Of a stretch of DNA of 64,000 nucleotides, positions 51,778 to 60,630 are shown piece after piece. This DNA comes from Candidatus Obscuribacter sp. Lineage in GTDB: Bacteria > Cyanobacteriota > Vampirovibrionia > Obscuribacterales > Obscuribacteraceae. The stretch covers positions 1 to 64,000 of the forward strand of contig JADYXR010000133.1 of NCBI GenBank assembly GCA_021772095.1, read 5' to 3'. The position numbers were made by a program, and so were the translations under genes. The notes beneath the pieces were generated by a model. The model ran no database searches. It was not told the DNA's origin and saw only the letters and a program-made list of their open reading frames with translations. Each line of letters starts with the position of its first letter. Within the stretch, counting starts at the first letter, position 1.

Positions 51778-53765
51778 AACAAGCGCAGACCATCAAAATC
51801 GACAACAGCTGGGGTGTGGTTCCTGTCGGGGCTTCGAAGGTTCCTGTTCGCTGGATCGTAATGTGGATAGGCATTGCCGGTTGGCTGGCCGTCACACTTG
51901 TCTGCACCGGTGGTCCGACTGCGATTACCGCACTTGCTCTCAACATTTCGTTTTTGATCGGTTTGATTTTAATTGGTGGCTTCACTCGCAGTATTCCGGC
52001 TCGAACTATCGGCTTGATGTTCTTCTCCGGCGCTGTGATGATGGGCGTCGCACTGTTGATCGAACAGGCGTTCGCGGTGCCTGCAATGGAATCAATTAGA
52101 CCGCTTATGACACCATTCCTTGAAGAAGTATTGAAACTGGTGCCACTGTTCGTATTCTTTGCTCGCGGCAGAAAATTCACGATCTGGACGCTGGGTGTCA
52201 CGGATGTGATGCTGATGGGCGCAGCCTCCGGCGCTGGCTTTGCATTCGTCTTCGATGCATTCAAACATTCCAGTACTGCCTGGGTGCACCATCTGCAGTG
52301 GCTGCCCACCGCTGATTATGTTAACTGGACTCATCTGATTGCGGGTAACGCAGCCTGGTCTGCCATCGCCGGTGGAGCGCTTGGACTGGCGCTTGCCGTG
52401 ATACACAATCGGAAAGCTGCTATCTCGATTGCTCTGGCCGGTTTCATCTACGTGGTGATCGATCACACTGCCGCGGTCAATTACAATTCGCCCAATCCAG
52501 TCATGGCCAGCTTCTTCTCAATGGTCACTGCTCATGGATTCGCAACACCATACATTCTGATCGCAGTCGCCGCACTTGCAGTATTCCTGGATAGTTGGAT
52601 AAAGTTGCGATGGTTTCCGAAAGCATCAGAGTTCAAACTTCCGAAACGAGGCGACTCTACCGCCGGTCTTGGCGGACTATGGGATTTCATTCTGGACCGC
52701 CGCCGCCTGGCCAACGCCAATTTTAAACGCATGCATCAAGCGAGAAATTCATACGCCAGCATGGCTGTGGCAATCCTCTCTCAAAGTTTGATCAATCACC
52801 ACTCGCCACCGAAGATGACTCAGCTGTTCGCGCAAATGGGAATGAACGTCGGCGACACGCTGGCTTTGCTCCCCGATGGTACCGTAGACACGCCTGATGA
52901 CCCGTTCGCCAGCCTCGATTTACCCGACCATTATGAATTGATCCGGAGAATAAGCATCGGCGGAATGGGAGCGATCTATAGAGCACGTCACACCAAGACA
53001 AATGCATTTCTTGCCATAAAAATCTTACACGCACATGTGGCCGACGTCGGAAACAACCGCCAGCGCTTTGATCTGGAAGCGAAGGCCGCAGCCGCGCTCA
53101 AGCATCCCAATCTGGTAGTGGTGCACGATTATGGTATCACCAATAAAAAGATACCGTATCTGGTGATGGAACTAATTGAAGGCACCACACTGCAAGACGA
53201 ATTCGGAAGACTCGGAGGCTTGCCGCCAGGGCGGTTCTTCTATATCTTCGACCAGGTATGCGCGGCACTGATTCACGCTCACAGCCGCGGCGTCATCCAT
53301 CGCGACATCAAGCCGAGCAATATCCTGATTGTCAATTCGGTCGAAACACCTGATCTCGTAAAAGTCGTAGACTTCGGCATCGCCAAGGTCATAGACCCGC
53401 GCGGCGCAGAAGCGCAAGATCTGACGCAGACTGGAGACATCCTGGGAAGTCCTCTTTATATGAGTCCGGAACAATGCATGGGCGAGAGACTCGATGCTCG
53501 AACGGACGTCTACTCTCTGGGATGCGTGATGTATCAAGCGATTACCGGCAAGCCACCAATCATGGCCGAGAATGTGGTGAAGACAATCTTCAAACACGTC
53601 AACGTGGTGCCTGATCCGATTGCTGTTGCAAAACCCGGTGTTAACGTACCTTTAGTGATCGAGCAAATTATTTTCAGATCGTTGGAAAAGAAACCATCTA
53701 ATCGCTTCGCGTCTATGGAAGAGTTGAAGAACGCGTTGATTAGCGCCAGACAATCGATTGGATAG
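51774..53765 (+). CDS. PrsW-like membrane protease domain fused to a Ser/Thr kinase
   Basis: A 663-residue protein. Residues 25-290 form about eight membrane helices with PrsW-family residues FLEEVLKLVPLF (Glu117, Glu118, Lys121), GAASGAGFAF near 158 and His residues in later helices; PrsW members are intramembrane peptidases that can release anti-sigma factors. Residues 385-660 form a kinase: GGMGAIYRA loop, AIKIL Lys, HRDIKPSN, DFGIAK, then LTQTGDILGSPLYMSPEQ in the activation segment. The kinase lies in the cytoplasm after the last helix. This order, membrane domain first, is opposite to usual bacterial kinases. It is coupled to the unknown protein at 50989. Confidence 0.88.
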   Translation: MKQAQTIKIDNSWGVVPVGASKVPVRWIVMWIGIAGWLAVTLVCTGGPTAITALALNISFLIGLILIGGFTRSIPARTIGLMFFSGAVMMGVALLIEQAFAVPAMESIRPLMTPFLEEVLKLVPLFVFFARGRKFTIWTLGVTDVMLMGAASGAGFAFVFDAFKHSSTAWVHHLQWLPTADYVNWTHLIAGNAAWSAIAGGALGLALAVIHNRKAAISIALAGFIYVVIDHTAAVNYNSPNPVMASFFSMVTAHGFATPYILIAVAALAVFLDSWIKLRWFPKASEFKLPKRGDSTAGLGGLWDFILDRRRLANANFKRMHQARNSYASMAVAILSQSLINHHSPPKMTQLFAQMGMNVGDTLALLPDGTVDTPDDPFASLDLPDHYELIRRISIGGMGAIYRARHTKTNAFLAIKILHAHVADVGNNRQRFDLEAKAAAALKHPNLVVVHDYGITNKKIPYLVMELIEGTTLQDEFGRLGGLPPGRFFYIFDQVCAALIHAHSRGVIHRDIKPSNILIVNSVETPDLVKVVDFGIAKVIDPRGAEAQDLTQTGDILGSPLYMSPEQCMGERLDARTDVYSLGCVMYQAITGKPPIMAENVVKTIFKHVNVVPDPIAVAKPGVNVPLVIEQIIFRSLEKKPSNRFASMEELKNALISARQSIG

Positions 53766-53788
53766 GTCAACCCAATCGCGGAGACTGA

Positions 53789-56185
53789 CTACCAAGCTGT
53801 GTTCGGGTTGTAGTTTTCCTTGCGTTCATCTTCGTCTTGTTTTCGATTGTTTTGATCATTGTTGCGCATCTGTCGAAGGACACCACTAAGGGTGCCACCA
53901 ACATTCTGCGGTTGCTGGTTGTTCTGAGCGAAGTTGATGCTCAAGTCTTCGGTCGAACCTGGAGGTTGCTGATATCCTTGCGGCGGCATTTGGCCTTGAC
54001 CGTTAGTTGGATATTGCCCCTGTGGATTCGGATACTGGTCAGGTTGTCCATTGTTGCCTTGATACTGAGCCTGAGCGTTTTGGTACGACGTCGGTGGTGC
54101 TCCAATTAGAGGCGCGTTCGCCGGTTGAGCACCCATTGGCGCTGCCCCTGCCTGTGGTGGCACTGGATTCTGCGCTGACCATGGAGCGGGCGCTCCATTT
54201 CCTTCAGCTCCTCCCCACGGACTGTCCGGAGGAGTCCAACCCTGCTGGGATTGCGTTGGCTGTCCCGACGGCAACTGTGGCATTTGAGGCATCTGAGGCA
54301 TCGGTGGCATCGCGGGTGGTTGCGGCGCGACTGGTGCTGGTTGAGCAGCGAATGGTTGTTGTCCTCCGCTCTGACCCGCTTGATTCGCCCATGAAGGCGC
54401 ACCACCGGCAGTGCCTGGAGTCTCCCATGGCTGCTGTTGCGCTTGAGTCTGAGGTTGCTGCGTTTGTTGTTGCGGAACATGAGCTGGCGCTGGTTGCTGC
54501 CAAGGCATCGTCGGCAAAGGCGCCGGCGCAGGTTGCTGCCACTGCTCGGTGGATGCGGCCGGCTGCTGCCATGGTTGCTGCGGAGGTTGTTGTGGCTGAG
54601 CCGGCATCTGCGATTGAGTCACGCTCGGCGGCGGCACTTCCCATGCCGGAGGCGCTGGCGCAGCCGGTCCCGGAGCGTTCGGCTGTGTGAGGCTGGCTGG
54701 AGGCGCTTGCCATGCCGGTTGCTGCGGAGCAGCACCTGGTTGCCACGGTTGAGCAGCCGAACTCATCGACGGAGCCTGCCAGGGTTGAGCACCCTGATTT
54801 GGTGTCAGATCGGGAACCGGCATTGCTCCGGACGCAGGCGCAGACCAAGCCGGAGCCGGTGGCGCAACGGCACCAGCAGCTGCCGGACTACCTGGAGTTT
54901 GCTGATTCCAGGCGGCCATTTCTTGCGAAGGCGCGCCCGAAGCCGCCCAAGCCGGTTCCGGAGGCTGCCCGGAAGAACCGCCCTGCTGGCTAATTTCGTT
55001 GCCATAATTTCCGTTATTGTTGGCGTCCGGTTGCGCAGGCATAGTGCCGGAAGGCTCAGTCCAAGCTGCGGCCGGTGGTGCAGCGCCGGCGGATTTGTTT
55101 CCATCCCAGGCTGGAGCCGGCGGCTGACCACCACTTCCAGGTTTTGTGAAAGCGACTCCGCCCGGAGGCAAAGTCCAGGTCCCTGATTGCCCGATCTCAC
55201 CGATCGGCGAACTAAGCTGCGGTTGCGCCACGCCTGGCGGTGCGACTGGAGCAGACGGTAAATCAATGCCGTTGTTGGCTGCAGGAATTGCACCATTGTT
55301 GGATGCCGGCCACGCCGCAGCCGGAGGTTGTTTCGCATTCGCTTGATCCGCCCAGCCAGGCGCACCAGTCTGCGCACCCGGCCATGGAGTATCCGGCTGA
55401 GCCGGTGCTTGAGGCTGTTCCGGCACCGCCGGCCAGCCGCCCGAGCCGCCAGGCTGCGCATTGTCAGGTGTCGGCCAAGAGTTCGATGCCGCCGTCCACG
55501 GAGCTCCGTTGCCACCATTTATCGCTGCCGCCGGTGTTGTCGGAATCACTGGAGGCTGACCGCTACCCGGTTTCAATGTCCATGCAGAAGAATCTTCGTT
55601 GGCTGTCGGCCATGCCGTCGAAGGTGGTCGTTCTTTCGAACTCGACTGATTGAGCCAATCTCCGGGCGCAGGTTGTGCCGCTGCCGCCGGTTGAGGATCG
55701 AGCCAATTAGCAGTTGGAACCGGCGCAGGAGCAGGCGCAGGCGGTTGCGAATTCTGAGCCCAGGCAGCTGAAGACTGCACAACGCTGTCCTGACCTGGCA
55801 GACCAGCTCCAATGTTTTGATTTTGGATAAAAGGCTGCTGCGCAGCATTGGCAGGACCAGCCGATGAAACCCGCTCAGCAATCACTTCCATGAGGTAAGC
55901 GCGCTTCTGTTCCGGCACACCTTGCGACAAATCCGGTCTGGTGCGCTTCAAATTCAAACTGGCGAGCATCTGGTGATCCTGGAAGAACGTCATCACCAGC
56001 GTCTGATACATTGCAAATTGCATGGAGTTGACGCCGAAAAGCTGGTCGTATTCCATCTGCTGGACCGCCAGTTCGTCGTCCAGACCGTTCCGCATCGCCT
56101 CGACAATTCGCTCGATAGTGCGCTGCGCGTCCTTGAGAACGCGCTCATCAGTGTTCGGATCGTTGGACGAATTGCCCCAAGACAT
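53789..56185 (-). CDS. Pro/Gln/Ala-rich disordered protein with regular Trp residues
   Basis: A 798-residue protein. The first 105 residues are helical (RTIERIVEAMRNGLDDELAV) and probably form the only folded part. From about 125 to 740 it is a low-complexity chain of Pro, Ala, Gln, Gly and Asn with about 30 Trp residues spaced every 10 to 30 residues, mostly as PAW, PW, SW or GW. No signal peptide or membrane segment was seen. The C-terminus is charged (DQNNRKQDEDERKE) and ends in AW. Composition of this kind often drives condensation or low-affinity binding. The opposite strand has long open frames that are shadows. The start ATG is followed at once by SWGN; no strong ribosome site is visible. 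Confidence 0.75.
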   Translation of the reverse strand: MSWGNSSNDPNTDERVLKDAQRTIERIVEAMRNGLDDELAVQQMEYDQLFGVNSMQFAMYQTLVMTFFQDHQMLASLNLKRTRPDLSQGVPEQKRAYLMEVIAERVSSAGPANAAQQPFIQNQNIGAGLPGQDSVVQSSAAWAQNSQPPAPAPAPVPTANWLDPQPAAAAQPAPGDWLNQSSSKERPPSTAWPTANEDSSAWTLKPGSGQPPVIPTTPAAAINGGNGAPWTAASNSWPTPDNAQPGGSGGWPAVPEQPQAPAQPDTPWPGAQTGAPGWADQANAKQPPAAAWPASNNGAIPAANNGIDLPSAPVAPPGVAQPQLSSPIGEIGQSGTWTLPPGGVAFTKPGSGGQPPAPAWDGNKSAGAAPPAAAWTEPSGTMPAQPDANNNGNYGNEISQQGGSSGQPPEPAWAASGAPSQEMAAWNQQTPGSPAAAGAVAPPAPAWSAPASGAMPVPDLTPNQGAQPWQAPSMSSAAQPWQPGAAPQQPAWQAPPASLTQPNAPGPAAPAPPAWEVPPPSVTQSQMPAQPQQPPQQPWQQPAASTEQWQQPAPAPLPTMPWQQPAPAHVPQQQTQQPQTQAQQQPWETPGTAGGAPSWANQAGQSGGQQPFAAQPAPVAPQPPAMPPMPQMPQMPQLPSGQPTQSQQGWTPPDSPWGGAEGNGAPAPWSAQNPVPPQAGAAPMGAQPANAPLIGAPPTSYQNAQAQYQGNNGQPDQYPNPQGQYPTNGQGQMPPQGYQQPPGSTEDLSINFAQNNQQPQNVGGTLSGVLRQMRNNDQNNRKQDEDERKENYNPNTAW

Positions 56186-56441
56186 CTAGATTTTCCCGCG
56201 TTGTCGAAACAGCCCATGAATAGACTTCGGCTCATCGTGAATATTTACCGGCAATATTTCACGACCAAAATGCAATTTCTGCTTAGTACGATATACCCGC
56301 ACGTTGAGCAATAACGCGATTGATCTCATTTCTAAGGCTAATGATATGAATGGTTTTTTACATACGAGGGCTTTGAAGCGCAAAAACACAAAATACAATA
56401 GCGATAGCAAGGATTTCCGACGCGCAAAACAGGAAGCAAAG

Positions 56442-57449
56442 ATGAATCTCGAGGCAATTATTATCAGCTCCACAGCTTTGTTTCTGACGACGATCGCCTC
56501 GATCAGTCCTTCGCCAGCGTCAGCATCCGCTTACGACAGCCACTTCGGAATTGGCAAGAGCTTTCTGGTAAATCAAAACTTTGAGATGGCTGTGAAAGAA
56601 TTCAGCGCCGCGTTGAAGTTGTCTCCTAACAACCCAGAAGCGCTTGTAGAGCGCGGCACTGCATACAACGGACTGAAGAAATACGACCTGGCACTGCGCG
56701 ATTTCGGCGCTGCTGTCAAAGCGGATCCAAACAGCTATCTCGGCTACAACAATCGCGGCGTCACCTATATGCGGCTTGGCGACACGGAAACAGCGATTCA
56801 AAACTTCGACAGAGCAATCGTAATCGACAATCGAGAAGTCTTCGCCTACCTCAATCGTGCAGGTGCTTCTTTGACTAACGGCAGCGGAGGCTCGTCTTCG
56901 CAAAAGATTTCCGAATGGTTAAAGCGAGACAATTGGAAAGGTAATTACTCCGGACACGCCGCTATCCTGGGAGCTCTGGGTTATCGACAAGCTAAGCAAC
57001 CAGCTCAGGCCAAAGCTTTGATCGACGAGGCTTTAGCCAAAACAGATCGGCTCAAGTGGCCATATCCGGCTCTTCAATTTTTTGCCGGAAAGCTAAACAC
57101 CAAAGAATTGCTGGACGAAGCAGAACGCAGTGATTACGACAATACACAAGCACACTGTTTTCTGGCTCTGGATCTGCGTTTGAAAGGTGATGAAAAATCA
57201 TCACTGCCACATCTTGATTGGATTTTGAAACATGGAATTCAAAACAGCGTGGAATATTGGATCGCAAGAGGGCTGACGAGACCGGCAACACCCAAACCAG
57301 TAACATCAAAACCAACAACATCCACGACCCCCTCGGCAGGCGCGCCTTCTGCGACATCGGCAAAAACCAATGCGCCGGTGACCGATCAAAAATCAGGTCA
57401 ACCTAAGGCTCAGAAATCCGGTACTTCGAAATCGTCGACGACAAAGTAA
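56442..57449 (+). CDS. Exported TPR protein
   Basis: A 335-residue protein with a signal peptide (about residues 1-29, ending ASASA). Three or more TPRs follow (FLVNQNFEMAVKEFSAALKL, GLKKYDLALRDFGAAVKADP, MRLGDTETAIQNFDRAIVID). The C-terminal 70 residues are Thr/Ser/Lys/Pro-rich and probably extended. The start ATG 56442 is preceded by AGGAAGCAAAG; earlier in-frame ATGs at 56304 and 56346 would put 46 or 32 charged residues before the signal peptide and are rejected. The sensor kinase gene follows closely on the same strand. Confidence 0.82.
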   Translation: MNLEAIIISSTALFLTTIASISPSPASASAYDSHFGIGKSFLVNQNFEMAVKEFSAALKLSPNNPEALVERGTAYNGLKKYDLALRDFGAAVKADPNSYLGYNNRGVTYMRLGDTETAIQNFDRAIVIDNREVFAYLNRAGASLTNGSGGSSSQKISEWLKRDNWKGNYSGHAAILGALGYRQAKQPAQAKALIDEALAKTDRLKWPYPALQFFAGKLNTKELLDEAERSDYDNTQAHCFLALDLRLKGDEKSSLPHLDWILKHGIQNSVEYWIARGLTRPATPKPVTSKPTTSTTPSAGAPSATSAKTNAPVTDQKSGQPKAQKSGTSKSSTTK

Positions 57450-57538
57450 CCAATCAAGCAGCAAGCGGCTCTCCAAACGCAACAGCGGACACGCTGGCGC
57501 TTTCCGCTGGCATCGTCGCTATCGCCGCGCTTTCGTGG

Positions 57539-58642
57539 TTGTTCAATGAGTGTTTCTCGGGTCTGGAACATGCGGTATCGCATGCGGTGTTCGATACTTT
57601 TTCCAACGCACAATCGAAATTGGATAGCGTCGCCGCAGTTTCCTCGGAGTTGTCGAAGCAGCCGATTAGTACGTCAATGACTCGGTTCGGCATCATCTCC
57701 GGTTTTGTCACATGCGGAACGATTGCTGGGTATCATTGGAGTCCACGACTGCGCATATTGCTTTTTGCACAACTGCTGGCACTAAACTTATTGCTGCACG
57801 GAATTTTGACTATGTCCGGCGAGTCGCCTACGATGCCGATTTCGTTGTTTATAGCCAGCACTGTTGGATTGGCTTATGGTTCATTAATTAAGACCATGAA
57901 AGATACTCGGCAACAGTTGATTGCCAAAGATGCGGCGATCGAAGGACTTGATGCAGAATTGTCGAAATCGACACTGCAACTAGTCAAAGACGATGAGACA
58001 GAACGTCGTGTGCTCGCCGGAGATTTGCACGATCAAGTTTTAAATGATTTGAAACTTCTTCGCGAACGAGTGAACAAAATTCCAAAAATAAAATCAGGCA
58101 TAGAATCAGAAATTGCATCAGAGAGCCCAGGGGAAGCGATAATTGAATTGGAAATTGCTGAAATTGACGGTTTAATAGATCGCTCAATGCAACAAATCAG
58201 GGAAGTGATGGACAGCTTATCACCGGCTGTTCTCCAGCATCTTGGCTTTGTCGACGCACTGGAAGATTGTGTGCGAAGCGGTTCGGAACGAGCTAACTAT
58301 AAAGTGCGATTTCGCTGCAACATTGAGCACAGAGATTTTGATTTGTTTAATCAAACCGAGCTGACGTTGCTGTATCGGTTGGTTCAAGAGTCGGTCACCA
58401 ACATATGCAAACATGCCCAGGCGACAATCGTGAAATGCATCATCACCGCCGATGGTGACAACATAACAATTGCTATTTCGGACGATGGCAAGGGAATGGA
58501 TGTTTCGAACAGATCCAGTCAATCCAGAGGATTACAATACATGCGACAACGTGCCAGCATCATCGGCGCGACCATCAACTGGCGCCCCGGCGAAGATAAC
58601 AAGGGCACGAGCGTGATTATCACGATTAGAAAACCGAAGTGA
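57539..58642 (+). CDS. Membrane sensor histidine kinase (HisKA_3, NarL-partner type)
   Basis: A 367-residue kinase. Two or three membrane helices lie at about residues 50-115. A coiled linker is followed by the dimerisation domain with RRVLAGDLHDQVLNDL, whose His is in the DLHD motif of HisKA_3 kinases. The ATPase domain has ESVTNICKHAQAT (N box) and ISDDGKGMD (G1). It pairs with the response regulator 33 bases downstream. The start is uncertain: TTG 57539 has no ribosome site, and the frame is open upstream to 57407 with a further hydrophobic run (57494-57541) but without ATG, GTG or TTG. Confidence 0.88.
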   Translation: MFNECFSGLEHAVSHAVFDTFSNAQSKLDSVAAVSSELSKQPISTSMTRFGIISGFVTCGTIAGYHWSPRLRILLFAQLLALNLLLHGILTMSGESPTMPISLFIASTVGLAYGSLIKTMKDTRQQLIAKDAAIEGLDAELSKSTLQLVKDDETERRVLAGDLHDQVLNDLKLLRERVNKIPKIKSGIESEIASESPGEAIIELEIAEIDGLIDRSMQQIREVMDSLSPAVLQHLGFVDALEDCVRSGSERANYKVRFRCNIEHRDFDLFNQTELTLLYRLVQESVTNICKHAQATIVKCIITADGDNITIAISDDGKGMDVSNRSSQSRGLQYMRQRASIIGATINWRPGEDNKGTSVIITIRKPK

Positions 58643-58675
58643 TAAAATATTGGAACTCTAAGTGGAGGTAATCCT

Positions 58676-59422
58676 TTGCGTATTTTGATCGTGGAGGATG
58701 TGCCGGCATTACGTGCACATGCCCGACAAGTTATCGAAAAGGTCTTCGCAAACGGTGTGGAAATCATCGAAGCAACCAATGGCGTCGAGGGAGTCAAACT
58801 CGCGAAAACGTTGGCACCGGATTTGACACTAATGGATATTTCCATGCCTGAACTCAACGGAGTAAAAGCGGCAGAGGAAATTTGGGAATCGAACAAACAA
58901 GCGCGAATCCTGTTCTGGTCACAGTTTCACCGAGAAGCTTATGTCAGATCGCTTGGCCGTATCGTTCCCGACGAAGCCATTCACGGTTATCTGCTCAAAG
59001 GCGAATCCGATGAAAAACTGGCATTTGCTATCGAAAGCATTTTGCTTAGGGGCGACCCCTACATCGATCCGGTCGTTCAAGGCGTTCAAAACCGACTGAA
59101 GTCGAAAGACGATTCGTTGAGTGATACCGAATACGAAACCTTGTTAGACGTAGCAATCGGAATGACCGATCGAGCGATTGCGGCACGCCGGCACATCAGC
59201 GTGCGCGGCGTTCAAAACCGGCTATCCATGCTGCTAACCAAACTCGTAAAAGGTCAGGAAACACACATTCGCGAATCGGCAGGAATGGAAATTTTCAATC
59301 CGCGAACACGCATTGTCTTCGAAGGTATCAAACGCGGATTAGTAGATCCCGACGATCTTCCGAAACTCGACACCGAAGTCTGGAACTGGATCGAAGACGA
59401 GTTCGATTACGACGCAAAATAA
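58676..59422 (+). CDS. Response regulator with LuxR-like output
   Basis: A 248-residue regulator. The receiver domain has IVEDVPALR (acidic pair), phosphoacceptor Asp in LTLMDISMPE near residue 53 and Lys in GYLLKGE near 105. The output part (about 140-190) is a helix-turn-helix of the NarL/LuxR sort (LSDTEYETLLDVAIGMTDRA, then RGVQNRLSMLLTKL). The end of the protein (about 205-248) adds an acidic extension (DTEVWNWIEDEFDYDAK). It should be phosphorylated by the sensor kinase encoded just upstream and bind DNA. The start is TTG with a strong GGAGG seven bases before it. Confidence 0.9.
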   Translation: MRILIVEDVPALRAHARQVIEKVFANGVEIIEATNGVEGVKLAKTLAPDLTLMDISMPELNGVKAAEEIWESNKQARILFWSQFHREAYVRSLGRIVPDEAIHGYLLKGESDEKLAFAIESILLRGDPYIDPVVQGVQNRLKSKDDSLSDTEYETLLDVAIGMTDRAIAARRHISVRGVQNRLSMLLTKLVKGQETHIRESAGMEIFNPRTRIVFEGIKRGLVDPDDLPKLDTEVWNWIEDEFDYDAK

Positions 59423-59481
59423 TGACGCGCTCCACCGGTGGTGCCGTCGTTTATCGTGCCTCGTCACCAAAAGTAGTGCCG

Positions 59482-60474
59482 TTATTTGCCGTCGTCGGCC
59501 TCATCAACATTTGTGCCGTTGGGAACGACAACCGCAGCCAGAGCCGCTTCAATAAGTTCGCGGTCGAGGTTTCGCTTCAACACGACGGTGAGTAAATTGT
59601 CGGGCTTAGCATTCTTCGGTTTGCTTTGATAGAACTCGACGATGTCTTCCCACACTGGCAATTCGATCGTTTCACCATTGCTGATGGCGACGACTTTGGC
59701 TGTGCCTTTCCAGGTTTCAGTTACTTTCTTCCTGTTCAAATCAACGATGAGCCATGCCAGAACTGCGTCTCTGAAATGCGTCTCTGCTAATGAAACAAAC
59801 GTGTCCGACATCGTGATAAGCACGGTCGGTCTCGTCAAAACCGAGCCAAATAAATAGCCTTCTTCCTTTGCCGCACTGCTATCCAGGCTGACGAGCCAAT
59901 CAGGAACATCCTGGTTGAGCCCATGAGAAAAGTTCATTTTTCCCTCGCCCAGTTTTGATGACTGGTAGATCACTTCGCCGCGTCCAGGTTTCAATCTCGT
60001 CGCGTCTTCGGGACTTAGAACACCAATCTCGGAATAGCTCAAATCGGTTCTGCGCTTGGCGATTCCAGCGATGGCGATGATCGCGACTATGGCAAATTCG
60101 GCGCCGAGCATATAGTGGTTGCCACCACCCGCGAAACCACGCGAAATTTCGTATCGACTAAAATCGTGGAGGCCGACTGCAGCGCCGGAGAGCAAGTTTT
60201 TCAAAGCGGCGTGCGAGCCAATCATCTCGGCGTTCGATGCGTGGAGCAAAGCCGCCAGATCACCTGCCGAGTCGAACACAGAGCGCACTTGTTCGCTGAT
60301 TCGAGGTCGATACAGCTCACGCGCAGTGAGTTGAGCCGCGGTCAGCTTGCTATCCGATAAAGGCTCGAGCGGTGGCCACTCCGATTTGCGGCGGAGTTTT
60401 AAATCGTCAATTTTTTCGTTTTCGCTAGACATCTTTCCAAATCCAGGGGGACTTGCATCGCCTGAGTTATGCAT
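59482..60474 (-). CDS. Unknown protein with one membrane helix
   Basis: A 330-residue protein of no recognised family. The first 110 residues are polar and mostly helical. A hydrophobic helix (AEFAIVAIIAIAGIA) lies near residues 125-140. The remainder is a mixed alpha-beta domain (VPDWLVSLDSSAAKEEGYLF onward), probably on one side of the membrane. Several starts are possible: ATG 60474 (used here), TTG 60498 and ATG 60432, each with a weak ribosome site. It stands alone, convergent with the response regulator gene and downstream of the methyltransferase gene on the same strand. Confidence 0.6.
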   Translation of the reverse strand: MHNSGDASPPGFGKMSSENEKIDDLKLRRKSEWPPLEPLSDSKLTAAQLTARELYRPRISEQVRSVFDSAGDLAALLHASNAEMIGSHAALKNLLSGAAVGLHDFSRYEISRGFAGGGNHYMLGAEFAIVAIIAIAGIAKRRTDLSYSEIGVLSPEDATRLKPGRGEVIYQSSKLGEGKMNFSHGLNQDVPDWLVSLDSSAAKEEGYLFGSVLTRPTVLITMSDTFVSLAETHFRDAVLAWLIVDLNRKKVTETWKGTAKVVAISNGETIELPVWEDIVEFYQSKPKNAKPDNLLTVVLKRNLDRELIEAALAAVVVPNGTNVDEADDGK

Positions 60475-60630
60475 TGGATCATTCCATTTTTTAGACAAAA
60501 ACTAAACACACGGGTTGGCACGCGGTAGTCTGTCGTGAAGGGTTGAGCAGTCGGGGTGTCCAGCAGGACAATGGTTTTGCCCATAGTAACCGCCGATAGG
60601 GTTGACGATCACTGTTCAATTCAACAGATC

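Noticed and set aside
54106..55771. Long open frames on the plus strand opposite the Trp/Pro-rich gene
   Set aside because: They arise from the biased codons of the low-complexity gene; the products are Arg/Leu/Ser-rich without domains, and no ribosome sites or conserved features support them.
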